A stretch of 64,000 bases of DNA from Paracoccus sp. (in: a-proteobacteria) (GTDB lineage Bacteria > Pseudomonadota > Alphaproteobacteria > Rhodobacterales > Rhodobacteraceae), in NCBI RefSeq assembly GCF_030538655.1, contig NZ_JAUNTO010000004.1:1-64000 (forward strand), in the 5' to 3' direction. The first letter of the stretch is position 1, and every line of letters begins with the position of its first letter. Positions 53,353-61,491 of the stretch are shown here, piece after piece. Under the pieces are notes generated by a model. It was given only the letters and a program-made list of their open reading frames with translations, did no database searches and was not told the DNA's origin. The translations under genes and the position numbers were made by a program.

Positions 53353-55113
53353 TTATACCTCGTTCTCAAATGGGTCCCATTCATCGGCGACGGCGGCGAT
53401 TACGCCCTCGGCCGTTTCATGCTGGGATGTAGCCGGATCGGGCGCGGATTCAACCGGCTGTGGCGGTGTCACGATCCGGGTGATGCGCGCGGATGGGAAG
53501 GTCGCGAACACGGCCTGCACCAGCGGGTTTTGCATCGCCTCGGCCTCGGCCTGCGCGGCCTGGGTCGCGCGGGTTTCGGCAATTGTCGGGCCGCCCCCGC
53601 TGTTGACGACGGACACGCCCCAGCGTTGACCACCAGACCAGCCGCGCAGCCGTTCGGCCAGCCGCTGCGCGAGGTCGGGCGGAGCGGGGCCGCGCGGTTC
53701 GAATTCGATCCGCCCCGGCGCATAACGCACCAGCGCAACGTGATTTTCTACCTGCACCAGCAAGGTCATATCGCGCATCCGCCGGATCAGATCCACGACC
53801 GAATCGAAGTCGGGAAAGGCTGCGATTGCATCGGGCGACAAAGCCAGTGCGGTTGCTTGACCGCTTGGCTGGGCCACGGCGCGGGCTTGGGGGGCGGGCG
53901 TGTGCGCCGCGGCGGGGGCGGCAGGGGCGCGGGTGAATTCGCCCGCCGCCTGCGCTTGTTGAACGCGTCGGATCAGCGATTCCGGGTCGGGCAGGTCGGC
54001 CACATGAGTCATGCGGATCACCGCCATTTCGGCAGCCATCATGGCGTTCGGTGCGGCGGAAACTTCCTCAAGCGATTTCAGCAGCATCTGCCACAGCCGC
54101 GTCAGCACCCGCATGGCCAGACGGCTGGCCAGATCCTCGCCCCGTTTGCGTTCGTCGGGGGCGACGGTGGGATCATCCAGTGCCTCGGGCGTGATTTTCG
54201 CGACCGAGACCCAATGCGTGATCTCCGCCAGATCGCGCAGCACGGCGACAGGGTCGGCACCATCGGCATATTGCCCCTGCAATTCTGCCAAGGCCGCTGC
54301 CGCATCGCCGCGCAGGATCATTTCGAACAGGTCCAGCACCCGCCCCCGGTCGGCCAACCCCAGCATCGCCCGCACCTGCGCCGCGCCGGTTTCGCCCGCG
54401 CCATGGCTGATCGCCTGATCCAGCAGACTGGTCGCATCGCGGGCCGAGCCTTCGGCGGCGCGGGTTATCAGCGCCAGCGCGTCATCGCTGATTTCTGCGC
54501 TTTCAGCAGTGGCGATGCGGCGCAGAAGGGCGATCATCACCTCTGGCTCGATCCGGCGCAGATCAAAGCGTTGACAGCGTGACAGCACCGTGACCGGCAC
54601 CTTACGGATTTCGGTGGTGGCAAAGATGAATTTGACATGCGGCGGCGGCTCCTCAAGCGTTTTTAGCAGCGCGTTAAAGGCGCTGGTGGACAGCATGTGA
54701 ACTTCGTCGATGATATAGATCTTGTAGCGGGCGGATGCGGCGCGATAGTGAACGGATTCAATGATTTCGCGGATGTCGTTCACGCCGGTGCGGCTGGCGG
54801 CGTCCATTTCCAGCACATCGACATGGCGGCCTTCGGCAATCGCCACGCAATGTTCGCAACGACCGCAAGGTTCGGTCGTCGGCCCGCCAGTGCCGTCGGG
54901 GCCGATGCAGTTCATCCCCTTGGCGATGATCCGCGCGGTGGTGGTTTTGCCGGTGCCGCGAATGCCGGTCATGATGAACGCCTGCGCGATCCGGTCGGCG
55001 GCAAAGGCATTTTTCAGGGTGCGCACCATCGCATCCTGACCGACCAGATCGGCAAAGGTTTCGGGCCGGTATTTCCGGGCCAGCACCTGATAAGTCTGTT
55101 CGCTGTCGGTCAT
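53353..55113 (-). CDS. dnaX: DNA polymerase III subunits gamma and tau
   Basis: A 586-residue clamp-loader ATPase. Walker A is GIRGTGKTTTARIIAKG, the zinc module CGRCEHCVAIAEG follows, then DVLEMDAASRTGV, Walker B IYIIDEVHML, and SRCQRFDLRRI. The tau-like C-terminal part from about 380 is Ala/Pro-rich and ends with a domain for polymerase contact. The ATG at 55113 (MTDSEQTYQVLARKYRP) fits the family; the longer frame adds 17 unrelated residues. It leads the dnaX-ybaB-recR operon. Confidence 0.96.
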   Translation of the reverse strand: MTDSEQTYQVLARKYRPETFADLVGQDAMVRTLKNAFAADRIAQAFIMTGIRGTGKTTTARIIAKGMNCIGPDGTGGPTTEPCGRCEHCVAIAEGRHVDVLEMDAASRTGVNDIREIIESVHYRAASARYKIYIIDEVHMLSTSAFNALLKTLEEPPPHVKFIFATTEIRKVPVTVLSRCQRFDLRRIEPEVMIALLRRIATAESAEISDDALALITRAAEGSARDATSLLDQAISHGAGETGAAQVRAMLGLADRGRVLDLFEMILRGDAAAALAELQGQYADGADPVAVLRDLAEITHWVSVAKITPEALDDPTVAPDERKRGEDLASRLAMRVLTRLWQMLLKSLEEVSAAPNAMMAAEMAVIRMTHVADLPDPESLIRRVQQAQAAGEFTRAPAAPAAAHTPAPQARAVAQPSGQATALALSPDAIAAFPDFDSVVDLIRRMRDMTLLVQVENHVALVRYAPGRIEFEPRGPAPPDLAQRLAERLRGWSGGQRWGVSVVNSGGGPTIAETRATQAAQAEAEAMQNPLVQAVFATFPSARITRIVTPPQPVESAPDPATSQHETAEGVIAAVADEWDPFENEV

Positions 55114-55276
55114 ACTGCCCCTTTTCACCGGGGTGATGTTAGCTGGGCGTGCCGATGTCTGCAACGGTTTGCGGGGTAGATTCTGTTCCTGTTTTGTTCA
55201 GATTTTCAGTATAAAATAATGGAAGATTCAGGTGCCGCAGGTTAGGGAAGGAACTCGAAATATAAAGGGTAACGCC

Positions 55277-55657
55277 ATGATTGGTAAAATATTTCTTATG
55301 TGTTCCATCCTGTCCATTGCAGGTTGTGCGACCATTACGCGTGGGACGACGGATGTTCTGGTGGTGAACTCTAATCCCTCGGGCGCGCAGGTTCAGTTGA
55401 GCGATGGGCAAACCTGTAATGGCACCCCCTGCACCTTTAAATTGCCGCGTAAATCGGAACTGAATGTGCTGGTCAAAAAGGACCGCTGCGAGCCGCAGCA
55501 GGTGCGTGTCACCAACAAAATTGCGGGCGGTGGCAGTGCGGCCATGGCGGGTAATGTGCTGGTTGGCGGCGTCATCGGCGCCGGTGTCGATGCCAGCAGC
55601 GGTGCGATGCGCGACTTGACCCCCAATCCGGTCGAGGTCACGTTGAGCTGCCGTTGA
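55277..55657 (+). CDS. Lipoprotein with PEGA-like repeat
   Basis: A 126-residue putative lipoprotein. The signal peptide ends in the lipobox LSIAGC. The mature start is CATITRGTTDVLVVNSNPSGAQVQL in pieces, a PEGA-type beta fold seen in many small envelope lipoproteins. Cysteines in QTCNGTPCTF and in the ends (DRCEPQQ, LSCR) may pair. A glycine-rich hydrophobic segment (AMAGNVLVGGVIGAGVDA) lies near residue 95. Function unknown. The ATG at 55277 begins the signal; the upstream DNA is AT-rich for this genome. Confidence 0.75.
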   Translation: MIGKIFLMCSILSIAGCATITRGTTDVLVVNSNPSGAQVQLSDGQTCNGTPCTFKLPRKSELNVLVKKDRCEPQQVRVTNKIAGGGSAAMAGNVLVGGVIGAGVDASSGAMRDLTPNPVEVTLSCR

Positions 55658-55712
55658 CGCTTGGGATCATCGGCATCTGTGCCGGATTGTCGGTGATCTG
55701 AGAGGGGTTTCG

Positions 55713-56642
55713 ATGGAAACGATGGCCTTTGCTGGTGGTGGGCTGGATCGCGCGGCGCATCTGCGGGCCGGTGACGGCTGGCAGCGTGGGATGCGTCTGC
55801 TGCCGGTCTGGCGCGGCAAGTTGCTGGTCGGTGCCGATGGCGGCCTGCATCTGTTGAACCCCGGTCATCCGGCATTGTCGGGGGCCGAGCCGCCGCTATT
55901 TCTGGGGTTGGCCGATGGTCAGCCGGTGGCGGCGGTGGATATATCCGCATGGACCCCGCCCAGCCTGCCGGAGCTGGGCCTGTTCTTTGACCCGACGGAA
56001 CAGGTGCATCCGCTGATCCCTGACGCGCGCTTTGTCGAGCTGCGGGGCGTGATGCAGACCTTGCCGCCGCTTCACGCGGAAATCGCCGCGACGGCCCGTG
56101 CGCTGACCGGCTGGCACGCGACGCATCGGTTCTGCGCCAATTGCGGCCAGCCCAGTCAGCCGGTGCAATCAGGGTGGCAGCGGCAATGCCCTGCCTGCAA
56201 TGCCAGCCATTTTCCACGCACCGATCCGGTGGCGATCATGCTGATCCGGCACGGCGGGCGGGTGCTGGTCGGGCGGTCGCCTGGCTGGCCGGACCGGATG
56301 TATTCCTGCCTTGCCGGCTTTATCGAGCCAGGTGAAACGATTCAGGCCGCTGTCCGGCGCGAGGTGGCCGAGGAAACCGGCATCACTGTGGGGGCCGTGC
56401 AGTTTATCGCCAACCAGCCCTGGCCCTATCCGTCGCAATTGATGCTGGGCTGCGTGGGCGAGGCGGAAACCGACGACATCCAGCTTGACGCGGCCGAGCT
56501 TGAGGATGCCCGGTGGCTGGATGCCGGGGAACTGGCCGCAGTGATTGCGGGCACTCATCCGCATATTTCGGCGCCGCGCCAAGGGTCGATCGCGGGCTGG
56601 CTGCTGTCGCGACAAGCGGCGGGACTGATTGGCGAGGGGTGA
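55713..56642 (+). CDS. nudC: NAD+ diphosphatase / NAD-cap hydrolase NudC
   Basis: A 309-residue Nudix enzyme that splits NADH and NAD caps on RNA. An N-terminal domain precedes the zinc ribbon CANCGQ...CPACNAS. The Nudix box is GFIEPGETIQAAVRREVAEETGI in parts, with conserved EE. The NADH-specific motif S-Q-P-W-P-F-P-x-S appears as NQPWPYPSQLM. The length fits. It sits alone, convergent to the SRP RNA region. Confidence 0.93.
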   Translation: METMAFAGGGLDRAAHLRAGDGWQRGMRLLPVWRGKLLVGADGGLHLLNPGHPALSGAEPPLFLGLADGQPVAAVDISAWTPPSLPELGLFFDPTEQVHPLIPDARFVELRGVMQTLPPLHAEIAATARALTGWHATHRFCANCGQPSQPVQSGWQRQCPACNASHFPRTDPVAIMLIRHGGRVLVGRSPGWPDRMYSCLAGFIEPGETIQAAVRREVAEETGITVGAVQFIANQPWPYPSQLMLGCVGEAETDDIQLDAAELEDARWLDAGELAAVIAGTHPHISAPRQGSIAGWLLSRQAAGLIGEG

Positions 56643-56925
56643 TGGTGGCTGTCCGCTGATGCGACCCGGTGTGATGTTCGGGCGCGGATTTGTGCTGGGC
56701 AAGGCAGGTGGGCCGCGGTCGCCTGTTATCGGGGCGTCGCGCCATGGGGGTGTTCGTATCTGGCTTTCGGGCGGCATATGGCGGGGCGTCCGTGCGCTGC
56801 GGGCGCAAGCTATTCGGACACCGCGTTGTCAATGTTAACCGCAGCAGGCAGATCGACAAAAGGCCAGCCTTGTCCGCAAAAATCCATTGCGATTTGTGGA
56901 TGCGAACCGATGCCGGGAAAAGGGT

Positions 56926-57019
56926 GAGAGGCTGGACAGCGACCCAAGCGGATCTCGTTACGGCTGCTACCTTCCGGTCCTGACCGGGTTGGCGAGGCAC
57001 CTGCCCGCGCCAACCTCTC
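56926..57019 (-). ncRNA. ffs: Signal recognition particle RNA (4.5S, small bacterial type)
   Basis: The minus strand holds the SRP core GGTCAGGACCGGAAGGTAGCAGCC, given here in full only as 56961-56989 with key parts GGTCAGG, GGAAGG and AGCAGCC. The ends GAGAGGTTGG and CCAGCCTCTC pair. This gives the single long hairpin of the small bacterial SRP RNA, about 94 nt. End positions are approximate. It binds Ffh in cotranslational protein targeting. Confidence 0.9.
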
Positions 57020-57059
57020 GCCGCGTTAGATAGGCAATGCGGCGGGCGGTTGCAACCCG

Positions 57060-58955
57060 TTACAGAAACAGTCGCATCCGGGCAAAGCCATCATCTGTTG
57101 TGGTAAGATATTCCAGCCGCAGCCCTTCCTGTTCATTGATCTGCGGCAGGTGCGGCATTGCTGCGGGGCTGGTGTCGAACAGCGCCGTCGTTCCGGGCAG
57201 GGGGGCAAAGCGCCAGTTTCGATCCGACAGGATGTTCAGCGCCCGGTTGTGGGTGATGTATCGGCGCAGCAGGTCGCGTGTCAGGGTGCGCTCGCTCAAC
57301 AGGACTTCGCTGCGGGCGGCAACCGGGCCATACAGACCGCAGGCTGCCATACGATAAGAATTGGTCGCCATCACAAAGCGATCATCAGGCGCGACCGGGC
57401 GGCCTTGATAGCGCAGGTTACGCACCCGCCCGCCCGAAGGGGTCAGCAGGTCGCCCACAGGGGAAAAGCGTGGCGGCGCGCTCAGGTCGATGTCCCAGGT
57501 GATGCCGTCAATGACATCAAAGTTATAGCTGGGGAAATCATCGTCAATCAGCAGTGCATCGCGGTCGCCGGGGGCGATCTGTCGGAACTGGCCTGCCGCG
57601 CGCTCAAGCCACTCGGTCAGGTCGTGGCCGGTCAAGGCGATGGCGCGGATGCGGTTGGGGAACAGATAGATGTCGGCCAGGCTGCGCAGCGTCAGCGGCC
57701 CGGCTGGCACATTCGTGTAATGCGACGGCCCGCCACGCCCGCCAGCGCGAAACGGCGAGGCTGCGGACAACACCGGCAACCCTTCCCAATGGGTGCCGCG
57801 CAGCGCCCGGCGGACGTGCCAGCGTTGTGCCCGCTGCACCAGCTTCAGGGCGCGATCCTCTCCGATCAGGGAAAAAAAGCTGTTCAGCGGCTGATCCGTG
57901 CGCCCGATCCGGCGGCGATAATGGCGCAGCGCCGCGCGGTGCAGTGCCATGGCAGGCTGCGAGACTTCGGGCAGGGCGGGGGTGCGCGGCGCAACCTGTT
58001 CAGTCCGCACCTGAAACCCTGTCACCCGCCATGGCATGGCGACGACAGGGCGCGACAGTTCAAGGTCGATGATCCCCAGATGCGACCCGCCATAGCCCGC
58101 CATCACCGCCGGTTTGCCGTGTAAGGTGCCGCGCTGCGGGTCGATTCCGTCGAGGGCGGGAAACTGCGGGCCGGGAAAGACCTGATGCGTATGCCCGGCG
58201 ATAATCGCGTCAATCCCCGGCACGGCGGCCAGCGCGGCGGCGACGTTATCGCTCATCGGGCGGGCGGGGACGGTGCCGATGCCACTGTGGGCCAGCGCGA
58301 TCACCACATCGGCCCCGGCAGCGCGCAGCAGCGGCACTTCGCGCAGGGCGCTGGTCAGGATGTCCTCGCAGGTCATCTGGCCGGTCAGGCTGTCGTCCCA
58401 ATCGGCGGTTTGTGGCGGCAGGAAACCGATGATCCCGATTCGCAACAGCGCTTGCCGCCCGTCGGGGCCGGTGCAATCACGGTTAAGGATCAGCCAGCGC
58501 GGCATATTCGACCAGCGCCGGAACCGGGCGTTGGCGACGGTAAAGGGAAAGGTCGCCTGTGCGATGGCGTGGCGCAGAAACGTCAGCCCATAGTTGAAAT
58601 CGTGGTTGCCAAGGGTCGCCGCGTCATAGCCAAGCGCATTCATCGCCGTGATGGCCGGATGGGGGCCGGGCGTTTTGCCGGTTGCAATCGCCGCCGCGAA
58701 ATCGCCCAGGGCACTGCCCTGAAGAAAGTCGCCGTTATCCAGCAAGATAGAATTGGGGTGTTCGCGCCGCCGCAGTGCGATCAGTGAAGCTGTGCGCGCC
58801 AGTCCGATCTGATTGCTGGGCCGGTCAGACAGATAGTTATACGGCAGCACATGCATGTGCAGGTCCGTCGTCGCCATGATCCGCAGCGACAAGCGTGTGG
58901 CCGTGCCATGCTCTGTCACGGCAGGGATCATCACTGTGCTGCTTCCGTCGGCCAT
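57060..58955 (-). CDS. 5'-nucleotidase / 2',3'-cyclic-nucleotide phosphodiesterase family protein
   Basis: A 631-residue metallophosphoesterase resembling CpdB. Metal and active-site motifs are ATTDLHMHV (D-x-H), LLDNGDFLQGS, TLGNHDFNYG, IALAHSG and IAGHTHQVF. The C-terminal 5'-nucleotidase domain contains the substrate-stacking region (DLTEWLERAAGQF) and YNFDVIDGITWDIDLS in parts. CpdB proteins are periplasmic, but no hydrophobic signal peptide is seen in the first 35 residues. The start could be wrong, or the protein could be cytoplasmic or exported otherwise. Confidence 0.85.
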   Translation of the reverse strand: MADGSSTVMIPAVTEHGTATRLSLRIMATTDLHMHVLPYNYLSDRPSNQIGLARTASLIALRRREHPNSILLDNGDFLQGSALGDFAAAIATGKTPGPHPAITAMNALGYDAATLGNHDFNYGLTFLRHAIAQATFPFTVANARFRRWSNMPRWLILNRDCTGPDGRQALLRIGIIGFLPPQTADWDDSLTGQMTCEDILTSALREVPLLRAAGADVVIALAHSGIGTVPARPMSDNVAAALAAVPGIDAIIAGHTHQVFPGPQFPALDGIDPQRGTLHGKPAVMAGYGGSHLGIIDLELSRPVVAMPWRVTGFQVRTEQVAPRTPALPEVSQPAMALHRAALRHYRRRIGRTDQPLNSFFSLIGEDRALKLVQRAQRWHVRRALRGTHWEGLPVLSAASPFRAGGRGGPSHYTNVPAGPLTLRSLADIYLFPNRIRAIALTGHDLTEWLERAAGQFRQIAPGDRDALLIDDDFPSYNFDVIDGITWDIDLSAPPRFSPVGDLLTPSGGRVRNLRYQGRPVAPDDRFVMATNSYRMAACGLYGPVAARSEVLLSERTLTRDLLRRYITHNRALNILSDRNWRFAPLPGTTALFDTSPAAMPHLPQINEQEGLRLEYLTTTDDGFARMRLFL

Positions 58956-59353
58956 TTCAGCATTCAGTTGTCCGATATGATGACAGGTTCGGTCGTGATG
59001 TCATGCCCCAGCCCGGCACCAAAGGTTGAGGCGGTTGTCATTCCGGCATTCTGTGGCGCAACACAACCCAGAATTGTTATTCGCTTTGAGCTGGATCATT
59101 CAAGGTGTCTGTGTGTCGCATAGCATAATTTCCTGAATGATATTGTTTTCGTGTCACGGCCGCGGCGCATAGGGCATAATTGGACGGTCCGGTTCAGAGT
59201 GATGGTGGAAAACTCGCATAATATGAACCGAGCGGTCCGAAATGGTTGGCTGGTTGAAACCTGTCCATAATTCCAGTTGAAAAAACAAGCGCGTCTGGCA
59301 TATGCCCGATATGAGCGTGAAGGTTGGTTCACTTTGTGCATTGAAAGGTAAAG
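58956..59353. other. Gene-free divergent region, AT-richer than its surroundings
   Basis: About 400 bp between the start codons of the phosphoesterase and SRPBCC genes. No convincing ORF, tRNA or terminator is seen. It contains GGTTC/GAACC inverted arms about 33 bp apart near 59200, with CGGTCCG repeated at both sides, and several CATAAT-like -10 candidates, so it is probably a two-way control region. Confidence 0.45.
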
Positions 59354-59809
59354 ATGAAATTCTCGACCCGAAAAGATGCCGATGTTCCCGCCGAACATCT
59401 GTTTGCTGTTATCACTGACTTTCCCCGGATGGAACGAATGCTGATGCGGCGCGGTGTTGCTGTGGCGCGAATCGACCCGGCGCAGGAACCGGGTCACAGC
59501 ATGGCCTGGCGTATCGCCTTTGACTGGCGGGCCAAGCGGCGCGAACTGCGGCTGGATGTCGCGCGCTTTGATCGTCCTGAACAGGTCAGTATCGCGGGTA
59601 TGTCTGATCCGTTCGAGATGATGATAAACATGACCATCGTTGCGCTCAGCCGCACGCGGTCACGTCTGATCTTTGAAACCGATCTGCGCCCCCGCAACAT
59701 GAAGTCGCGGCTGTTGTTGCAGACCGCACGTCTGGGCAAGGCGCAGCTTGACCGCCGTTTTGCCCGCCGGGTTGGAGAATTCATCGACGAATTGCTGCTG
59801 GCCGCCTGA
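59354..59809 (+). CDS. SRPBCC family protein
   Basis: A 151-residue protein likely with the START/SRPBCC helix-grip fold: MKFSTRKDADVPAEHLFAVITDFPRME at the start in the typical polyketide-cyclase-like pattern, a central beta region and the long C-terminal helix (LGKAQLDRRFARRVGEFIDELL). Such proteins bind lipids or small ligands. Specificity is unknown. An AAAGG ribosome site precedes the ATG. Confidence 0.7.
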   Translation: MKFSTRKDADVPAEHLFAVITDFPRMERMLMRRGVAVARIDPAQEPGHSMAWRIAFDWRAKRRELRLDVARFDRPEQVSIAGMSDPFEMMINMTIVALSRTRSRLIFETDLRPRNMKSRLLLQTARLGKAQLDRRFARRVGEFIDELLLAA

Positions 59810-59835
59810 TCCGCAACCAGCCGGTGCGCGCCCGG

Positions 59836-60693
59836 TCAGCCCGTTCGCTGTTCCTGCCGCAGTGGGTCGGCGGGATAGCTGCCCAGCACGTTCAGATAGT
59901 CGGTGAACCAGTCCAGTTCCTCCAGCGCCAGCTGCACGTTGGGGTCGTCGGGATGGCCTTCGATGTCGGCATAGAACTGGGTCGCGGTGAAGTTGCCGTC
60001 CACCATATAGCTTTCCAGCTTGGTCATGTTAACGCCGTTGGTCGCAAACCCGCCCATGGCCTTATACAGCGCGGCGGGGATGTTGCGGACGCGGAACACA
60101 AAGGTTGTCAGCATCCGTTCGGACCGGCGCGACATGTCGGGTTCACGGCCCATAATCAGGAAGCGCGTGGTGTTGTGGCCGTGATCCTCGATGTCGCGGG
60201 CCAACACCTCCAGCCCATAGATGTCGGCGGCCAGTGCGCTGGCCATCACGCCCTCGCCGGGAGTGCGCTCGCGCGACAGATCGGCGGCGGCACCGGCGCT
60301 GTCGGCGGCGGCCGAGGCGGTGATGCCGTGGCGCGACAAAAAGGCGCGGGCCTGCGGGATCAGCACCAGATGGGCGCGGACATGGCGGATGTCTTGCAGC
60401 CGCGCACCGGGCAGGCCCATCAGCGCGATCCGCACCCGCACAAAGGCTTCGTCCACGATATGCAGCCCGGATTCAGGCAGCATGTGGTGAATGTCGGCGA
60501 CGCGGCCATAGGTCGAATTTTCTACGGGAAGCATGGCCAGATCGGCCTTTTTGCTGCGCACGGCCTCGATCACGTCTTCGAAGGTGCGGCAGGGCAGCGC
60601 CTCCATGCCGGGGCGGGCTTTCTGGCAGGCTTCGTGGCTGTAGGCGCCCGGTTCGCCCTGAAAGGCGATGCGGTTGGTCGGGGCAGAGGTCAT
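59836..60693 (-). CDS. pheA: Prephenate dehydratase
   Basis: A 285-residue monofunctional enzyme making phenylpyruvate from prephenate. The catalytic domain has IAFQGEPGAYSHEAC, the LPVENSTYGRV motif and DHGHNTTRFLIM. The regulatory ACT domain reads IPAALYKAMGGFATNGVNMTKLESY (in parts), the Phe-binding site. The ATG at 60693 starts the conserved region; the longer frame only covers the promoter of cycM. It is divergent from cycM. Confidence 0.95.
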   Translation of the reverse strand: MTSAPTNRIAFQGEPGAYSHEACQKARPGMEALPCRTFEDVIEAVRSKKADLAMLPVENSTYGRVADIHHMLPESGLHIVDEAFVRVRIALMGLPGARLQDIRHVRAHLVLIPQARAFLSRHGITASAAADSAGAAADLSRERTPGEGVMASALAADIYGLEVLARDIEDHGHNTTRFLIMGREPDMSRRSERMLTTFVFRVRNIPAALYKAMGGFATNGVNMTKLESYMVDGNFTATQFYADIEGHPDDPNVQLALEELDWFTDYLNVLGSYPADPLRQEQRTG

Positions 60694-60829
60694 GGCGTTC
60701 TCGTGTCGTGCTGTCGTGCCGGGGGCGTTGCCCGGAAATTTCGGCGTCGGCAGATAACTATACCTTGATCCCTGAAAGCGAAAGCGGATAGATACGGGCG
60801 ACTTCCAAGGCAAAGGACGGGCTGGACCG

Positions 60830-61351
60830 ATGTTCAATACGATGACCCTTACCAAGGCTGCGGGCGGGTTCTTGTCTGCCCTGCTGTTTCTGCTGCTGAC
60901 CAGCTGGGCCGCCAGCGGGCTGTGGCATGTCGGCTCGTCCGGCCACGGTGCCGAAGGTGAGGCGCAGGCCTATTCGATCCCGGTCGATACCGGCGCCGCT
61001 GCCGAAGAAGCCCCGGTCGAAGAGGTGGATGTTGCCGCGCTGGTTGCCGCCGCCGATGTATCCAGGGGCGAGGCCGAATTCCGCAAATGCCAGGCCTGCC
61101 ATCGTCTGGACGGCACCGACGGCACCGGCCCGCATCTGAACGGCGTGGTCAACCGCGACAAGGCATCGGTCGCCGGGTTCAGCTATTCGCAGGCGGCACA
61201 GGATATGCCCGGTGTCTGGACCCCGGAAAACCTGTTCGCCTTCATCGAAAACCCGCGCGGTTATATGCCTGGCACCAAGATGGCCTTCGCCGGGATCAGA
61301 CCCGCCGAAGCGCGTGCGAACCTGATCGCCTATCTGGAAACGCAGAACTGA
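60830..61351 (+). CDS. cycM: Membrane-anchored cytochrome c (c552/CycM type)
   Basis: A 173-residue protein with an uncleaved N-terminal TM ([19 protein letters not shown], about 12-30), an acidic Ala/Glu linker (about 40-70) and a class I cytochrome c domain. The heme motif is CQACH and the Met ligand lies in PGTKMAFAG. This layout matches the cytochrome c552 (CycM) of Paracoccus and the cytochrome cy of Rhodobacter, which carry electrons from bc1 to oxidases. A terminator follows. Confidence 0.92.
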   Translation: MFNTMTLTKAAGGFLSALLFLLLTSWAASGLWHVGSSGHGAEGEAQAYSIPVDTGAAAEEAPVEEVDVAALVAAADVSRGEAEFRKCQACHRLDGTDGTGPHLNGVVNRDKASVAGFSYSQAAQDMPGVWTPENLFAFIENPRGYMPGTKMAFAGIRPAEARANLIAYLETQN

Positions 61352-61379
61352 TCTGCATTCAGGGCCAATCTGATGACGG

Positions 61380-61404
61380 GGCGCGGCCACAGGTCGCGCC
61401 TTTT
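61380..61404 (+). terminator. Terminator of cycM
   Basis: GGCGCGGC pairs with GTCGCGCC (one G-U) around CACAG and is followed by TTTT, 28 bp after the cycM stop codon. Confidence 0.75.
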
Positions 61405-61491
61405 GTCATGTCTGATGGCGGTTTCACGAAAACGCGGCTTGAACCTGCGGGGCAGGCCCCCTAGCCTTTGATAAACCCTGCGGAGAATTTC

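Noticed and set aside
56643..56925. Open frames between nudC and the SRP RNA
   Set aside because: They are short, Arg/Gly-rich, lack ribosome sites and occur in several frames at once, as expected for non-coding GC-rich DNA.
60771..60784. TTGATCCCTGAAAG before cycM as an FNR site
   Set aside because: Only the left half matches; the right half has one of five bases, so it is not a credible dimer site.
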